Part shown: positions 30,547 to 39,296 of the stretch, piece after piece | Numbering within the stretch: the stretch's first letter is position 1 | How the letters are laid out: every line of letters begins with the position of its first letter | The notes under the pieces: model-generated | Databases searched by the model: none | What the model saw: the letters and a program-made list of their open reading frames with translations, nothing else | Told to the model about the DNA's origin: nothing | Translations under genes and position numbers: made by a program | Assembly: GCA_022036555.1 (NCBI GenBank) | Contig: CM039126.1 | Coordinates: forward strand, 34,169,228 to 34,233,227 | Source of the DNA: Microstegium vimineum | Taxonomy: Eukaryota > Streptophyta > Magnoliopsida > Poales > Poaceae | Length of the DNA: 64,000 bases | Reading direction: 5' to 3'

Positions 30547-31184
30547 GGTGGTTATCGCTGCGTGTGTGTACCATCGATTAGGAGGCTTTACATACCCCCT
30601 TTGCATTGGGCCTGTAGGGTCTACTACTTGTTAGAAAGGCTTTTGATAGACTTCATAGTGTACCCTACCTTCTTATCTTGGAAGTGATATGGGAGTTATA
30701 AACTCGGGCATATGAGCAACACGACTTGTGGGTAAAGTACATAACCTCTACAGAGTGTAAAACTATCGTGATAGCCATGCTCACGGTCATGAGCGGCTCA
30801 AAAAACTTATAGTGTCTGATTACTCATGTTGTTAAACTAATTGTGATGATAAGTTTGGAGTTATGAGATAATGGTTCATTTCATTAATGATCATGGGGTT
30901 ATCATATGGGTTAAGCAGAACTCAAGCTAATTGCTGTTGAAACTTGACCAAGTTAAAAGCAACCACAATAAGCCTGTCAGTCTTTTGAGCTTCATAACTT
31001 TGTGTTATATTGCTGAGTACGATATGTACTTACGCTTGCTTTATTTTCAATACTTAGATAAAAATCTCGGATGAGTACTATATTGCAAAAGTTTAAAGGA
31101 GTTAGGCTTATAATCAACTAGTCAGTTGTCCCTGTGAAGATAGAGCCTTCGCCAGACGATCGGAGTTGTCTTTCCGCTGTTTGC

Positions 31185-31562
31185 CTCTAAGGTTGTTTTG
31201 TTTTTATTAATTTGCCTCTAAGCATTTTCTTTCTTTTTCTGGTTTATCTATATGATAATCTGGACAATAAAAACTTTCCTTTAAGACGAGCTAGGACCCC
31301 GACAACGTTAGCATGCCGTCGCCGGCAGGTTACTTTCACGCAATAAAGAAAGGAAATGCCGCCAATAGTCCGTCGTCTTCCTCTTCTAGACGCGCATTTG
31401 GCAATGATTCAGAAATTGACCATATGACATCCCGGATGATGGGTCATACTAGCTCCAAAGAGATCCCTCAAAACTTGAGCTCGTAGTGCACAGCCCTACG
31501 TGCACCATATAATAGCTAGTAATAATCAGATTGTTTCAACTCTAAAAGTCTGGAGTTGCATC
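31185..31562. promoter_or_regulatory. 5' region of ATL-like gene 2
   Basis: Follows the truncated LTR end. It contains the 27-bp block at 31386-31412 (CTAGACGCGCATTTGGCAAT...) that is identical at 36900-36926 upstream of copy 3. A candidate TATA sequence (TATAATA) is at about 31508-31514, roughly 50 bases before the chosen ATG. TTTGCCTCTAAG is duplicated at about 31181 and 31212. Confidence 0.5.
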
Positions 31563-32189
31563 ATGTCCATTAACTTGCCGCCGTGCCCAGGCATCGTCTT
31601 TCCTCCACCCGCACCATGGCGTCCACCACCGTCGTCGACGCCTCCTAGCTCTTCCAAGCAATCAGGCAGGGGCGCGGCCATCGCAGGTGTCAGCATCGCC
31701 GTTGGGGTCGTGCTGTTATTCATCTCCTGCATATGCAGCCTCGCCCGAGGGCATCGCGAGAGCCAGAGCCATGCCAATGCGGCCAGAGCCACCGATGCTG
31801 CAACGCCGTCCGTAGCTCGCACTAGCTTACGACCTCAGCCAACGGTGTCAGATCAGTCGCGCCACAGCGAGCAGCAGCAGCGCCGCGCCGCACCCGCACC
31901 TGAAAGCGAGCCAAGGCGCGCTAGCCCGACGTCGGGCCTCCCGTCCTTCGCTTACAACCGATCGGTGAGGCACGACGTGACAAGCGGCGGCAGTGAAGAA
32001 GCGGCGCCGACGTGTTCGGTGTGCCTCGGCGCATTCCAAGTCCGGGAGACGGTGCGGCTTCTACCGGTGTGCCTGCACTTGTACCACGTTGAGTGCATCG
32101 AACCCTGGCTGGACACGCACTCGACGTGCCCGCTCTGCCGGTCGGGCACCGACTTGACGATGGACGGCGGCCTGCTTCCTCCGGTTTAG
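31563..32189 (+). CDS. ATL-type RING-H2 finger protein (probable E3 ubiquitin ligase), copy 2
   Basis: Intronless, 208 residues from the ATG at 31563. That start is preferred to the in-frame ATG at 31500 because the protein then begins MSINLPPCPG, like copy 3, and a TATA-like box lies just upstream. Layout: a proline-rich N terminus (PPPAPWRPPPSSTPPSS), a membrane segment at about residues 38-61 (AAIAGVSIAVGVVLLFISCI), a low-complexity Ser/Arg/Gln linker, and a conserved GLPSFAYNRSV stretch corresponding to the ATL GLD region. RING-H2 ligands are C151, C154, C170, H172, H175, C178, C189 and C192. The tail is GGLLPPV, shared with copy 3. The expected role is membrane-bound E2-dependent ubiquitin ligation; the substrate is unknown. 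All key residues are present, so it is probably functional. Confidence 0.94.
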   Translation: MSINLPPCPGIVFPPPAPWRPPPSSTPPSSSKQSGRGAAIAGVSIAVGVVLLFISCICSLARGHRESQSHANAARATDAATPSVARTSLRPQPTVSDQSRHSEQQQRRAAPAPESEPRRASPTSGLPSFAYNRSVRHDVTSGGSEEAAPTCSVCLGAFQVRETVRLLPVCLHLYHVECIEPWLDTHSTCPLCRSGTDLTMDGGLLPPV

Positions 32190-32350
32190 GCATCGTCGGC
32201 TTCAGTCCAGCTTGGCATATATATATATATAGAATCAGAGAGGATATAGTTCAACAAACACTACAATTTCAGTATATCTTTTCAGACTTGTTTTCAGATA
32301 ATGGAAGCATGTCGAACTATATTTCTCCTACAGTTTTGTTTTAATTGTTA

Positions 32351-32502
32351 CTCCCCGCCCTTCACTCCAAATTATAAGATACCTTGATATTTTTAGATAT
32401 ATAGTTTTTCTATACACTTAGATCTATACTATATCTAGATAAATAGGAAAACTATATTTAGAAATTTGGAGCAAAACATCTTATAATTTGGAGCAAAGGG
32501 GA
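32351..32502. mobile_element. Stowaway-type MITE downstream of ATL-like gene 2
   Basis: The ends CTCCCCGCCCTTCACTCCAAATTATAAG-like (left) and CTTATAATTTGGAG...GGGGA (right) are inverted. It is flanked by TA on both sides (32349-32350, 32503-32504), as for Tc1/mariner-derived Stowaway MITEs. 152 bp, AT-rich, no coding capacity. Confidence 0.8.
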
Positions 32503-32504
32503 TA

Positions 32505-33254
32505 ATGTGATTATAACACGTGTACATGTTATTTGCATGTTTAGAGAAAGAAACTCTTCCCTACCATATCAAAAGAAAATTTTGGAATTGCCATGATTCT
32601 AAAGTTTATGCCAGTTCTGTGAAGGCTCCAAGGAAAACTTCATCCAGACAAAAAAAAAAACATATATTGACATTTATACAACCACACATATATCGACCAA
32701 TATTTTAGGAAAACATTCAAATTTTCACCATTGATTGTTTATTTTTGGTTGTTCCAGGATGTTTCTAATATTACGTTGAATATGTTTCCTATATATTCAT
32801 ATCTTCTATACACTGAATTTTGCAACATTCCTATAGTACTCATAAGATGTTGATGGTGTGTATTTTGGGTTGCTCACGTAGCACCTATAGGATGTTCCAT
32901 GATATTTTTCATTTGCATATAAAAACTTCATGAGATATTTTATGATGTATTTTGGGTTATTCCCATGGTCTTCATGGAATGTACACAATATATTTGATTG
33001 TTCGTGCAGCATCTATGATATGTCCTTTTAATTTTCTATTAATTGACATGAATATTATGGATCATGAATTCATTATTCACTCAAATCTAGAATTTAGTTC
33101 TCCTAAATCTATATTATTAGTCTCTTAAAGATAGAACATTTTTCTTGTGAAGGCAAAACATTTTTTTCCTAAACTCGGAACATTGTCTTGCTTCTAAAAG
33201 GAAAAAAATGCTATCTTCATGAGAAAAAACTTCTTCAGCAAAATGTTTTCTAAA
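32505..33254. other. AT-rich intergenic sequence
   Basis: No gene or clear repeat boundary. Several short similar phrases (e.g. TTGGGTT with CATAGGATG/CATAAGATG) recur near 32830-32960, suggesting an old degenerate repeat. Confidence 0.4.
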
Positions 33255-34186
33255 CACTACTGGAATCTGGAACCACCGAGGATTTTCTTGAGTGCCAAAA
33301 TAAAACCACCAAGGAAAGTGCAGTTTCCTTGGATGCCGATGTAAACCTTCATGGAAATTGATATTCCTGAGTGCTAAACCAAACTGCCAAGTCAATTGTC
33401 CATTTTCTTGAGTGCTAGTCCAAATTAAACCGCCAATGTAACTTCATATTTCCTTGAGTCTTATTATAAAACGCTAAGGCAATACTCATTTCCTTGGATG
33501 CTATTTAAAACCGCCAAGGTAACTCATATTTTCTTGGGTTTAATTGGAAACCGCCAAGAAAATTCATAGAGCTTTAAAACAATATATATTTTTGAATTAT
33601 CCAAATAATCTCGGATGGAGATTCGACCTAAATCAAAGTCGTTATAGCATCTGATGAGATCTAGAACTTTTCAGATTAAACTTTTAATATTTAAAGTCAT
33701 TTAGGGTTTCAAATATTCATTACAAGATCGATGAAGTGAATACAAAAGAAAAGAACAACTCACTTAGTCACAAGTTACTTTGAGGTGTAGTGGTAGAGCT
33801 TCAGGTTGTAGGTTCAATTCCTGTGAGGTGCATGAGTAAGGAATTTTGTTGATTTATGTTCTTTTTGCTTTTGCTCTATATTTCCTTGTGGGTCAGAAAT
33901 ATTTTCTTGGAGGTTGCTTGCTCTCAAGGAAAGTAATTTACATGGTGGCTATAACATTTCCTCTTGTCCTTTTGACGAATGATGTCCGGTACTAGTTTCC
34001 TTGGCGGCCAACCTCCAAGGAAATCATCCTTGAGTGTCAAAACCGCCAAGAAAACTAATTTCCCTTATCTTCTATCCTTGAGTGAATTTGCTTGATGGTT
34101 TGTGGTCAAGGATCATCTCCTTAATGGCTTAAGTCCTTTCCTTGGCGGTTTTTTGACACTCAAGGTAATTCAGGATTGTGATAGTG
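33255..34186. mobile_element. Non-autonomous CACTA element, 932 bp
   Basis: Begins CACTACTGGAAT and ends with the inverse of CACTATCACAAT, with 3-bp duplications AAA at 33252-33254 and 34187-34189. Subterminal regions carry many AACCGCCAAGGAAA / TTTCCTTGG(A/C)GG motifs in direct (left) and inverted (right) orientation. No transposase. A tRNA-like segment lies in its middle. Confidence 0.85.
33781..33835 (+). other. tRNA-like segment with A-box and B-box sequences inside the CACTA element
   Basis: TAGTGGTAGAGC (33788-33799) resembles a tRNA D-arm/A box, and GGTTCAATTCC (33811-33821) a T-arm/B box. Only 11 bases separate them, so the anticodon arm is missing and this cannot be a normal tRNA. 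Confidence 0.5.
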
Positions 34187-34189
34187 AAA

Positions 34190-34887
34190 TATAACTAAGT
34201 GAGATCTTGTTTGGAGGGTTAATTGTTAAAAAATGGTGGAATCAAGATTTATTTTGAATACTTGGTATATGAACAACTGTGATTTTTTTTTAAGTTTTGA
34301 GACATTTATTATATATGTGCTGACTTAAGCAAAGCTATTTTCCATATGTTTTCTCTGTGTGCCATGTTGGGTTGCAGGAAGTATTGGTCTAAAGAAAAAA
34401 TGGATTTGCTAAATCTCAGGTGCAGTTTGCTTTCAGGCAACCGCTGTTGCATATATTTTATACTAAAATTGCAGTTTTAGTTTGTTGCAATTTGTGTAGA
34501 CACAGTCTGCAATTTTTAGTTTCAGAAATAAAAAAAACTATTAGACAAAACTACAAATGTGACAAAATCTTATATATGTTGTCAAAAAGACAATTTAACA
34601 ATTATTTTCTATAGGAGGACATGGACAAAAATTTAATATGTTATAACACAAAGACAAATAACAAAATACAAAATTAACAACTAACTTATACTAGTTGTAG
34701 GTATATTAGTGTTGCCTGAAATCATCTTAAATTTCAGGCACCTGAAGTATAGAAAAAATGAAGAAAAAAACTATAATATTGTGTGGTGACCTAGTACTAA
34801 TAGTCGTCGGCTATATATTTTATAGAATATATAAGAAGTTGAATTCTCTATATTTTCCAATTTGTTCTATCTCTTTGTATCTCATGT
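34190..34887. other. AT-rich intergenic sequence
   Basis: No coding sequence, repeats or element ends recognised. Confidence 0.4.
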
Positions 34888-35098
34888 TGTCGGGTACAAA
34901 GGTAAGGGGTACCTTAAATATGTGATAATCTAATGCTTAACATAGCAAGCATTTTTAAGGCAGGATCCGATCAGCCGCCCAATCAGTGGGAGAATACCCA
35001 TCAAACGAAGGCTGACCTCGCCAACAACAGTGACCAGTCGTGGGCCGGCCCATTACTGGAAAAACAGTAGGCAGGTCACCCCTCTACGTCGACCTCAG

Positions 35099-35385
35099 CT
35101 GGCGGACAGGGGTCGAACGAACGACCCCTCCGCCTCTACCTCGACTGACGGACAGGGGTCAAACGAACGACCCCTCCGCCTCCGCCTCGACTGACGGACA
35201 GGGGTCGAACGAACGACCCCTCCGCCTCCGCCTCGACTGACGGACAGGGGTCGAACGAATGACCCCTCCGCCTCCGCCTCGACTGACGGACAGGGGTCGA
35301 ACGAACGACCCCTCTGCCTCCGCCTCGACCTTGACTGACGGACAGAGGTCGAACAAACGATCCCTCTGCCTCGCCTTAACCCTCC
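35099..35385 (+). repeat. 46-bp tandem repeat with hairpin core
   Basis: Units start at CTGACGGACAG at 35145, 35191, 35237, 35283 and (with small indels) 35335, with a partial unit before. Each unit holds GGGGTCGAACGAACGACCCC, whose arms GGGGTCG and CGACCCC are inverted. It lies about 600-900 bases upstream of the LTR TATA box. Confidence 0.92.
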
Positions 35386-35988
35386 GAACAAACGACCCCT
35401 CGAATGACGGACAGGGGGTCGATCGAACGACCCGCGCGCAGGAGGCTCGGTCAGCTCACCTGCTCCCGATATGGGGTAAAGGGGATCCAATGCGCCTACC
35501 TGCCCCCGCCTAACGCCATGGGCGCCCACTACCGCAGTCAAATCCATCAATTCACCGCCCATGCCCGGGACCTCCGTCAACTGTGCGGCCGCTGTAGCCA
35601 CATCGCAGGTACAGAATCCAGAGGCACCCCCTCCAGCCATGAACAGGACAGCCCTCGACTGTATCCTCAGGGATACGACAGGGTCACGCTGGCCTCGACC
35701 CCCTCCTCGACCAGGGGGCTCGACCATCGTCTCCAACCACTCCGGCATGGCTCCCGTCCAATCCGTCCCGCGTCAACTGTGGGACTCGTACCCGACTACA
35801 GAAGGCCGACCGCACTGCGCCGTGTCGTACGGCGGCGTCCAGTCCGCCATCACCATGCCCTGAAGCCCTGGAAGGACAGGAAGGCGACGCCGCTATAGCG
35901 ATCGACGTCCCACCCAAGCATGGAGCACGGACACACCTCCCATGCCACTACAGTTTAGGACTCTGTACTCCTGTGCCTCCCCTTGATC

Positions 35989-35996
35989 TATAAAAG
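35989..35996 (+). promoter_or_regulatory. TATA box of solo LTR
   Basis: TATAAAAG followed by GGGGGA, the usual form for LTR promoters of this kind. Confidence 0.6.
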
Positions 35997-36305
35997 GGGG
36001 ACGCTGGGATAGAGACAGGGAGAAGAGACGGGAGACACAGAACTCCACCCCCAAGCCGAGCAGGGGGTCAGATCATCGGACATAGCACCCCCGTGTAAAC
36101 CTGCTTGTACTCCCCTGTACGAGCACTTCGGTGCAAGATAATACAATTCATCCTGCCCCGCTGGACGCTCCGCTGGACGTAGGGCCTTCTTTGCCCGAAG
36201 CAGGATAAATCTTGTGTTCTTCATGCATCATATCTGGGAGAGGGAGCACACAATATACAAATTTACTAGTTGGTGGTTTTGACCGGTCAAAACACCGACA
36301 CATAT

Positions 36306-37204
36306 AGTCTCCATATATATAAACCCACATGAGATTAATGGAAAGCGTGTTGAGTTTAATCCTCCAATATGGTACTATAGACTCAGCTGTTGAAAAGTGT
36401 TAAGCGAACCTAGAGCCCAAACTTAAACCCTAAGCGCAATCCCCTCTGTTCTGCTGCTATTAGCCTCGACGAAGCATAGCGCGCGGTGGCATGCAAGGAC
36501 GCTGCTATACCTATATAGGTAGGACAAACTGTACAAATTAAAAGGACTACGTCGTACCTAACATCAAATCAATTAACTCAGCACGTGTATATGGAGACGC
36601 ACCGTATCAACCGTGTTATCTTTTGTTCGATCGACGCGAAATTACATGAATATATGTAATGACATTGTTCCGTCATCATATCAATAGTTTGAATATCACC
36701 ACTCGCTGCAAAATGTTTCTCATTGTCTCTACGTGGCTAACCTGAACCAAACCTTGATTGACAACTTGACGTTCACAAATCACACCACCCTGACAATTAA
36801 CGTAAGAGTACCGGCCGTACCGTCGCCGGCCCCAGTTGCTGTCACACTTAAACAAATCAAAACCGCGCGCGGCAGTGGTGCGTCGATCGTTTTCCTCTCC
36901 TAGACGCGCATTTGGCAATGATTCAGCAATCAATCATTTGGCCTCAAGCTCCGAATTGAATGCCTTCTCTCCAGTCTCCAGAGTCCAGACTGGATGCATG
37001 TCAAAAAAAAAAACGAATCAGTATTGGTGTTTTATGCCTTCCAGGCTTCCAGCCATGGTGCTGCGCATTTGCTTCGTTCAACACGGATACTTATTACGTT
37101 CATAAAACTCCTGCTCGCGGTATAAAAATAAAACCCTTACGTGAATGCACCAAACAGCAGCGCTAGCTAACAACCGATCAGCGAAGCTGATTTGAAGTTC
37201 ACCC
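36306..37204 (+). promoter_or_regulatory. 5' region of ATL-like gene 3
   Basis: Contains the 27-bp block 36900-36926 identical to 31386-31412, and a TATA box TATAAAAATA at 37121-37130, 75 bases before the ATG. The rest shows no gene. The shared block marks this region as duplicated together with the coding sequence. Confidence 0.6.
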
Positions 37205-37883
37205 ATGGCTGGCTACATGCCACCGGGCTTTCCCTTCTTTGCTCCGCCACTACCACCCTCTGCGTGGTCTCCTCCACCGCCCTCGACATGGCTTCCGCAG
37301 TTTTCGCCGAAGCCCACAGACAACAACGCGACGTCCCCCGGCACGGTCATCGCAGGTGTCGCCATCTCTGTTGGTGCCTTCCTTCTCGTGCTCTCCTTCG
37401 TGTGCAGCCTCTGCCAAGGGTACCGCAACAGCCGCGCCAATGCCGCGGCCGACGCTGCCGCAGCGGTTGCAGCCCTCGCTGCGCGGCCGCCGGCGCCACC
37501 ACGATCAGAGCCCCGGCCGCCACCACGATCAGAGCCCTGGGACAACGAGCACCAGTGGCTGCGCCGCCACCACAGCGACCGTGACGACGGCCCCGCCACT
37601 ACACGGCGTGCAAGCCCGACGGCGGACCTCCCCTCGTTCACGTATAAACCGGGCGGTGAGGCACAACGTGACGGGCGGCGGGGACGAGGCGGCGACGTGC
37701 TCCGTGTGCCTCGCCGCGTTCCAGGTCGGGGAGACGGTGCGGCTGCTGCCGGTGTGTCTGCACCTTTACCACGTCGAGTGCATCGACCCGTGGCTTGAAG
37801 CGCACTCGACGTGCCCGCTATGCCGGTCGGGCACTGACGACCCGACGATGCACGGGCACGGCGGCCTGCTTCCGCCGGTTTAG
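37205..37883 (+). pseudogene. ATL-type RING-H2 gene, copy 3, with a one-base frameshift
   Basis: Starts at the ATG at 37205 (MAGYMPPGFPFF). A proline-rich N terminus is followed by a membrane segment at residues 47-70 (GTVIAGVAISVGAFLLVLSF) and an Ala/Pro/Arg linker to LPSFTYK. At 37646-37648 an AAA run carries one base more than expected from copy 2 (TAT AAC CGG). The downstream frame then gives NRAVRHNV, a complete RING-H2 (CSVCLAAFQV ... CLHLYHVECIDPWL ... CPLCRSG) and the GGLLPPV tail ending at 37883. Unshifted, the protein would run out of frame and lose its RING. Because the RING frame itself is undamaged, the shift is either very recent or a sequencing/assembly error, so this gene may be intact in reality. 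It would then be an E3 ligase paralogous to copy 2. Confidence 0.88.
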
Positions 37884-38293
37884 GCGCGCGCGCTCGGCTT
37901 CGGCTTCAGGACTTCACGGCGTGCACCCATGGCATTGCATCGCAAGAGAACTAGTAGGTGCGTTATAAAAGAATTTCGGTATTTAAATGTGGAAATAATG
38001 CAGTGTATATTTTCAGCAGTTATTCTTGTGGCCGGGAATTCAGGTTATAGTCCAAATTTGTATCTAGGCTTTTAATTCAAAATTGGCTTTCTGACATTTA
38101 GCATATGACTGTTGAATTTTTGCTATTGCCTTTTGTATTAAATTTCTAGCTTCTCAGCATATATAGCAAAAGCCAAAAACAACAACTCAGTGTGCTTTTC
38201 AGTTTTCAGTTTATTTCTCACAAGCCATGTTTCCAGTTTTCCAAAAGCGCAAGGCCTATATCTATCTTATATCTATTTTTATTATATAATATA
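37884..38293. other. 3' flank of ATL-like gene 3
   Basis: Probable 3' UTR and AT-rich intergenic sequence. No other gene seen. Confidence 0.4.
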
Positions 38294-38539
38294 CTCCCTC
38301 CATCTCAAATTATAAGTCATTTAAAAAAATTTAGAGAGTCAAAGTGTCTCAAGTTTGACCAAACTTATATAATAATATAATAATATTTATGATATCAACT
38401 AAGTATCATTAGATTCTTTGTCAATTATATATTTTTATATTATATCTATTTGATGTCATAAATCTTTATAATCTTCTCTATAATTTTAATTTTAGTCAAA
38501 CTTGAAATTCTTTGACTCTACAAGATTTTTGGAAGGGAG
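38294..38539. mobile_element. Stowaway-type MITE
   Basis: The left end CTCCCTCCATCTCAAATTATAAG is the canonical Stowaway terminus and the right end is its inverse (TTTTTGGAAGGGAG). It is flanked by TA at 38292-38293 and 38540-38541. 246 bp, AT-rich, non-coding. Confidence 0.88.
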
Positions 38540-38541
38540 TA

Positions 38542-39296
38542 TTAAATAGAGAAGTAAGTCTTTCCTTTCTTTTTTTACATTCTAAATTGCTCATGTCTCT
38601 CTTAATATATATCTGATCCAGGCTCTGCTTAGGCATGAATCTGTATCATGGTATTAATTATATGTCAACATATAACCTACAACCTGAAGATTGTGTCTTC
38701 CAAATAACATAAGGTCTTAATTCTTAATAGCCTCCTAGTATCAATTTCTAAATTACAACGATATCTACTAATCAAAGGATCTCGATGTTGCCTAGAGAAG
38801 TGGTGAGAGGAGTTCCTCTAATTTATAATGTCCAGCTTTTATATGATATATGGTCTCGACATTAGTTGGTCACTTGATATTTGGTAATAGATAATAAGAA
38901 AACATAAATTAATAAGAATTACGCTTACTTAATTAATTATATTGGTTACAAAGGGTTATTGGAGATGCAGTGAGTTGATTCCTCCCATAATCTAGAATTA
39001 TAACTTTTCTCTAAATTTCTAGCCTTTACCAAAAAAAAAAATTCAGCCAGACTCACAATTTATGGCACGACTCAGCTAAAACATGCATAACTTTTCACTC
39101 TGAGCTTCAATTTCAATTATCTTAGACTGTATGGAAAGCTTATTCAGCTAAGAGGGTCGTGACAAATGTTGCAACAAGTGTTTCTCTCAAGTTTGCACTA
39201 ATGTTTGGTTAAATTCAGCAATGTGGAACTTGTCAACACACTCAATGTTGCATCTGTGTCTTGATAGTATGACATACTAGTGTTATCCTAAACGCT
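38542..39296. other. AT-rich intergenic sequence
   Basis: No gene identified. Its right end may be the start of a small element interrupted by the following LTR. Confidence 0.4.

Larger units (their letters stand above)
3404..31184 (+). mobile_element. Very long gypsy-type LTR (solo-like), split by nested insertions and 3'-truncated
   Basis: Starts TGTAACACCG at 3404. Its body is 3404-3791 plus 27604-31184, and it is collinear throughout with the complete minus-strand LTR at 39297-43047. Everything from 3797 to 27603 is a later insertion, and two smaller elements interrupt the right half. Similarity to the sister LTR stops at about 31184, so the last roughly 130 bases are missing and no target-site duplication can be checked. 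LTRs over 3 kb starting TGTAACACC resemble those of the Tekay/Del lineage; that assignment is inference, since no coding region remains. Confidence 0.75.
34888..36300 (+). mobile_element. Solo LTR with internal 46-bp tandem repeat
   Basis: Begins TGTCGGGTACAAAGG and ends AAAACACCGACA, 1413 bp. The flanking pentamers CATGT (34883-34887) and CATAT (36301-36305) differ at one position and are taken as a mutated target duplication. TATA box TATAAAAG at 35989-35996 sets the plus orientation. The termini resemble those of the solo LTR at 1540-2701. Large open frames inside are repeat translations. Confidence 0.82.

Noticed and set aside
33781..33835. Functional tRNA gene
   Set aside because: A- and B-box-like sequences are only 11 bases apart, leaving no anticodon arm; retained only as a tRNA-like segment.
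35095..35748. 217-residue minus-strand open frame, and others over 35040-35900
   Set aside because: It is a translation of the 46-bp tandem repeat in a solo LTR; no domain and biased composition.
37643..37652. Programmed ribosomal frameshift in ATL copy 3
   Set aside because: No slippery heptamer or downstream structure is evident, and intact copy 2 needs no shift; a one-base indel or sequencing error is simpler.
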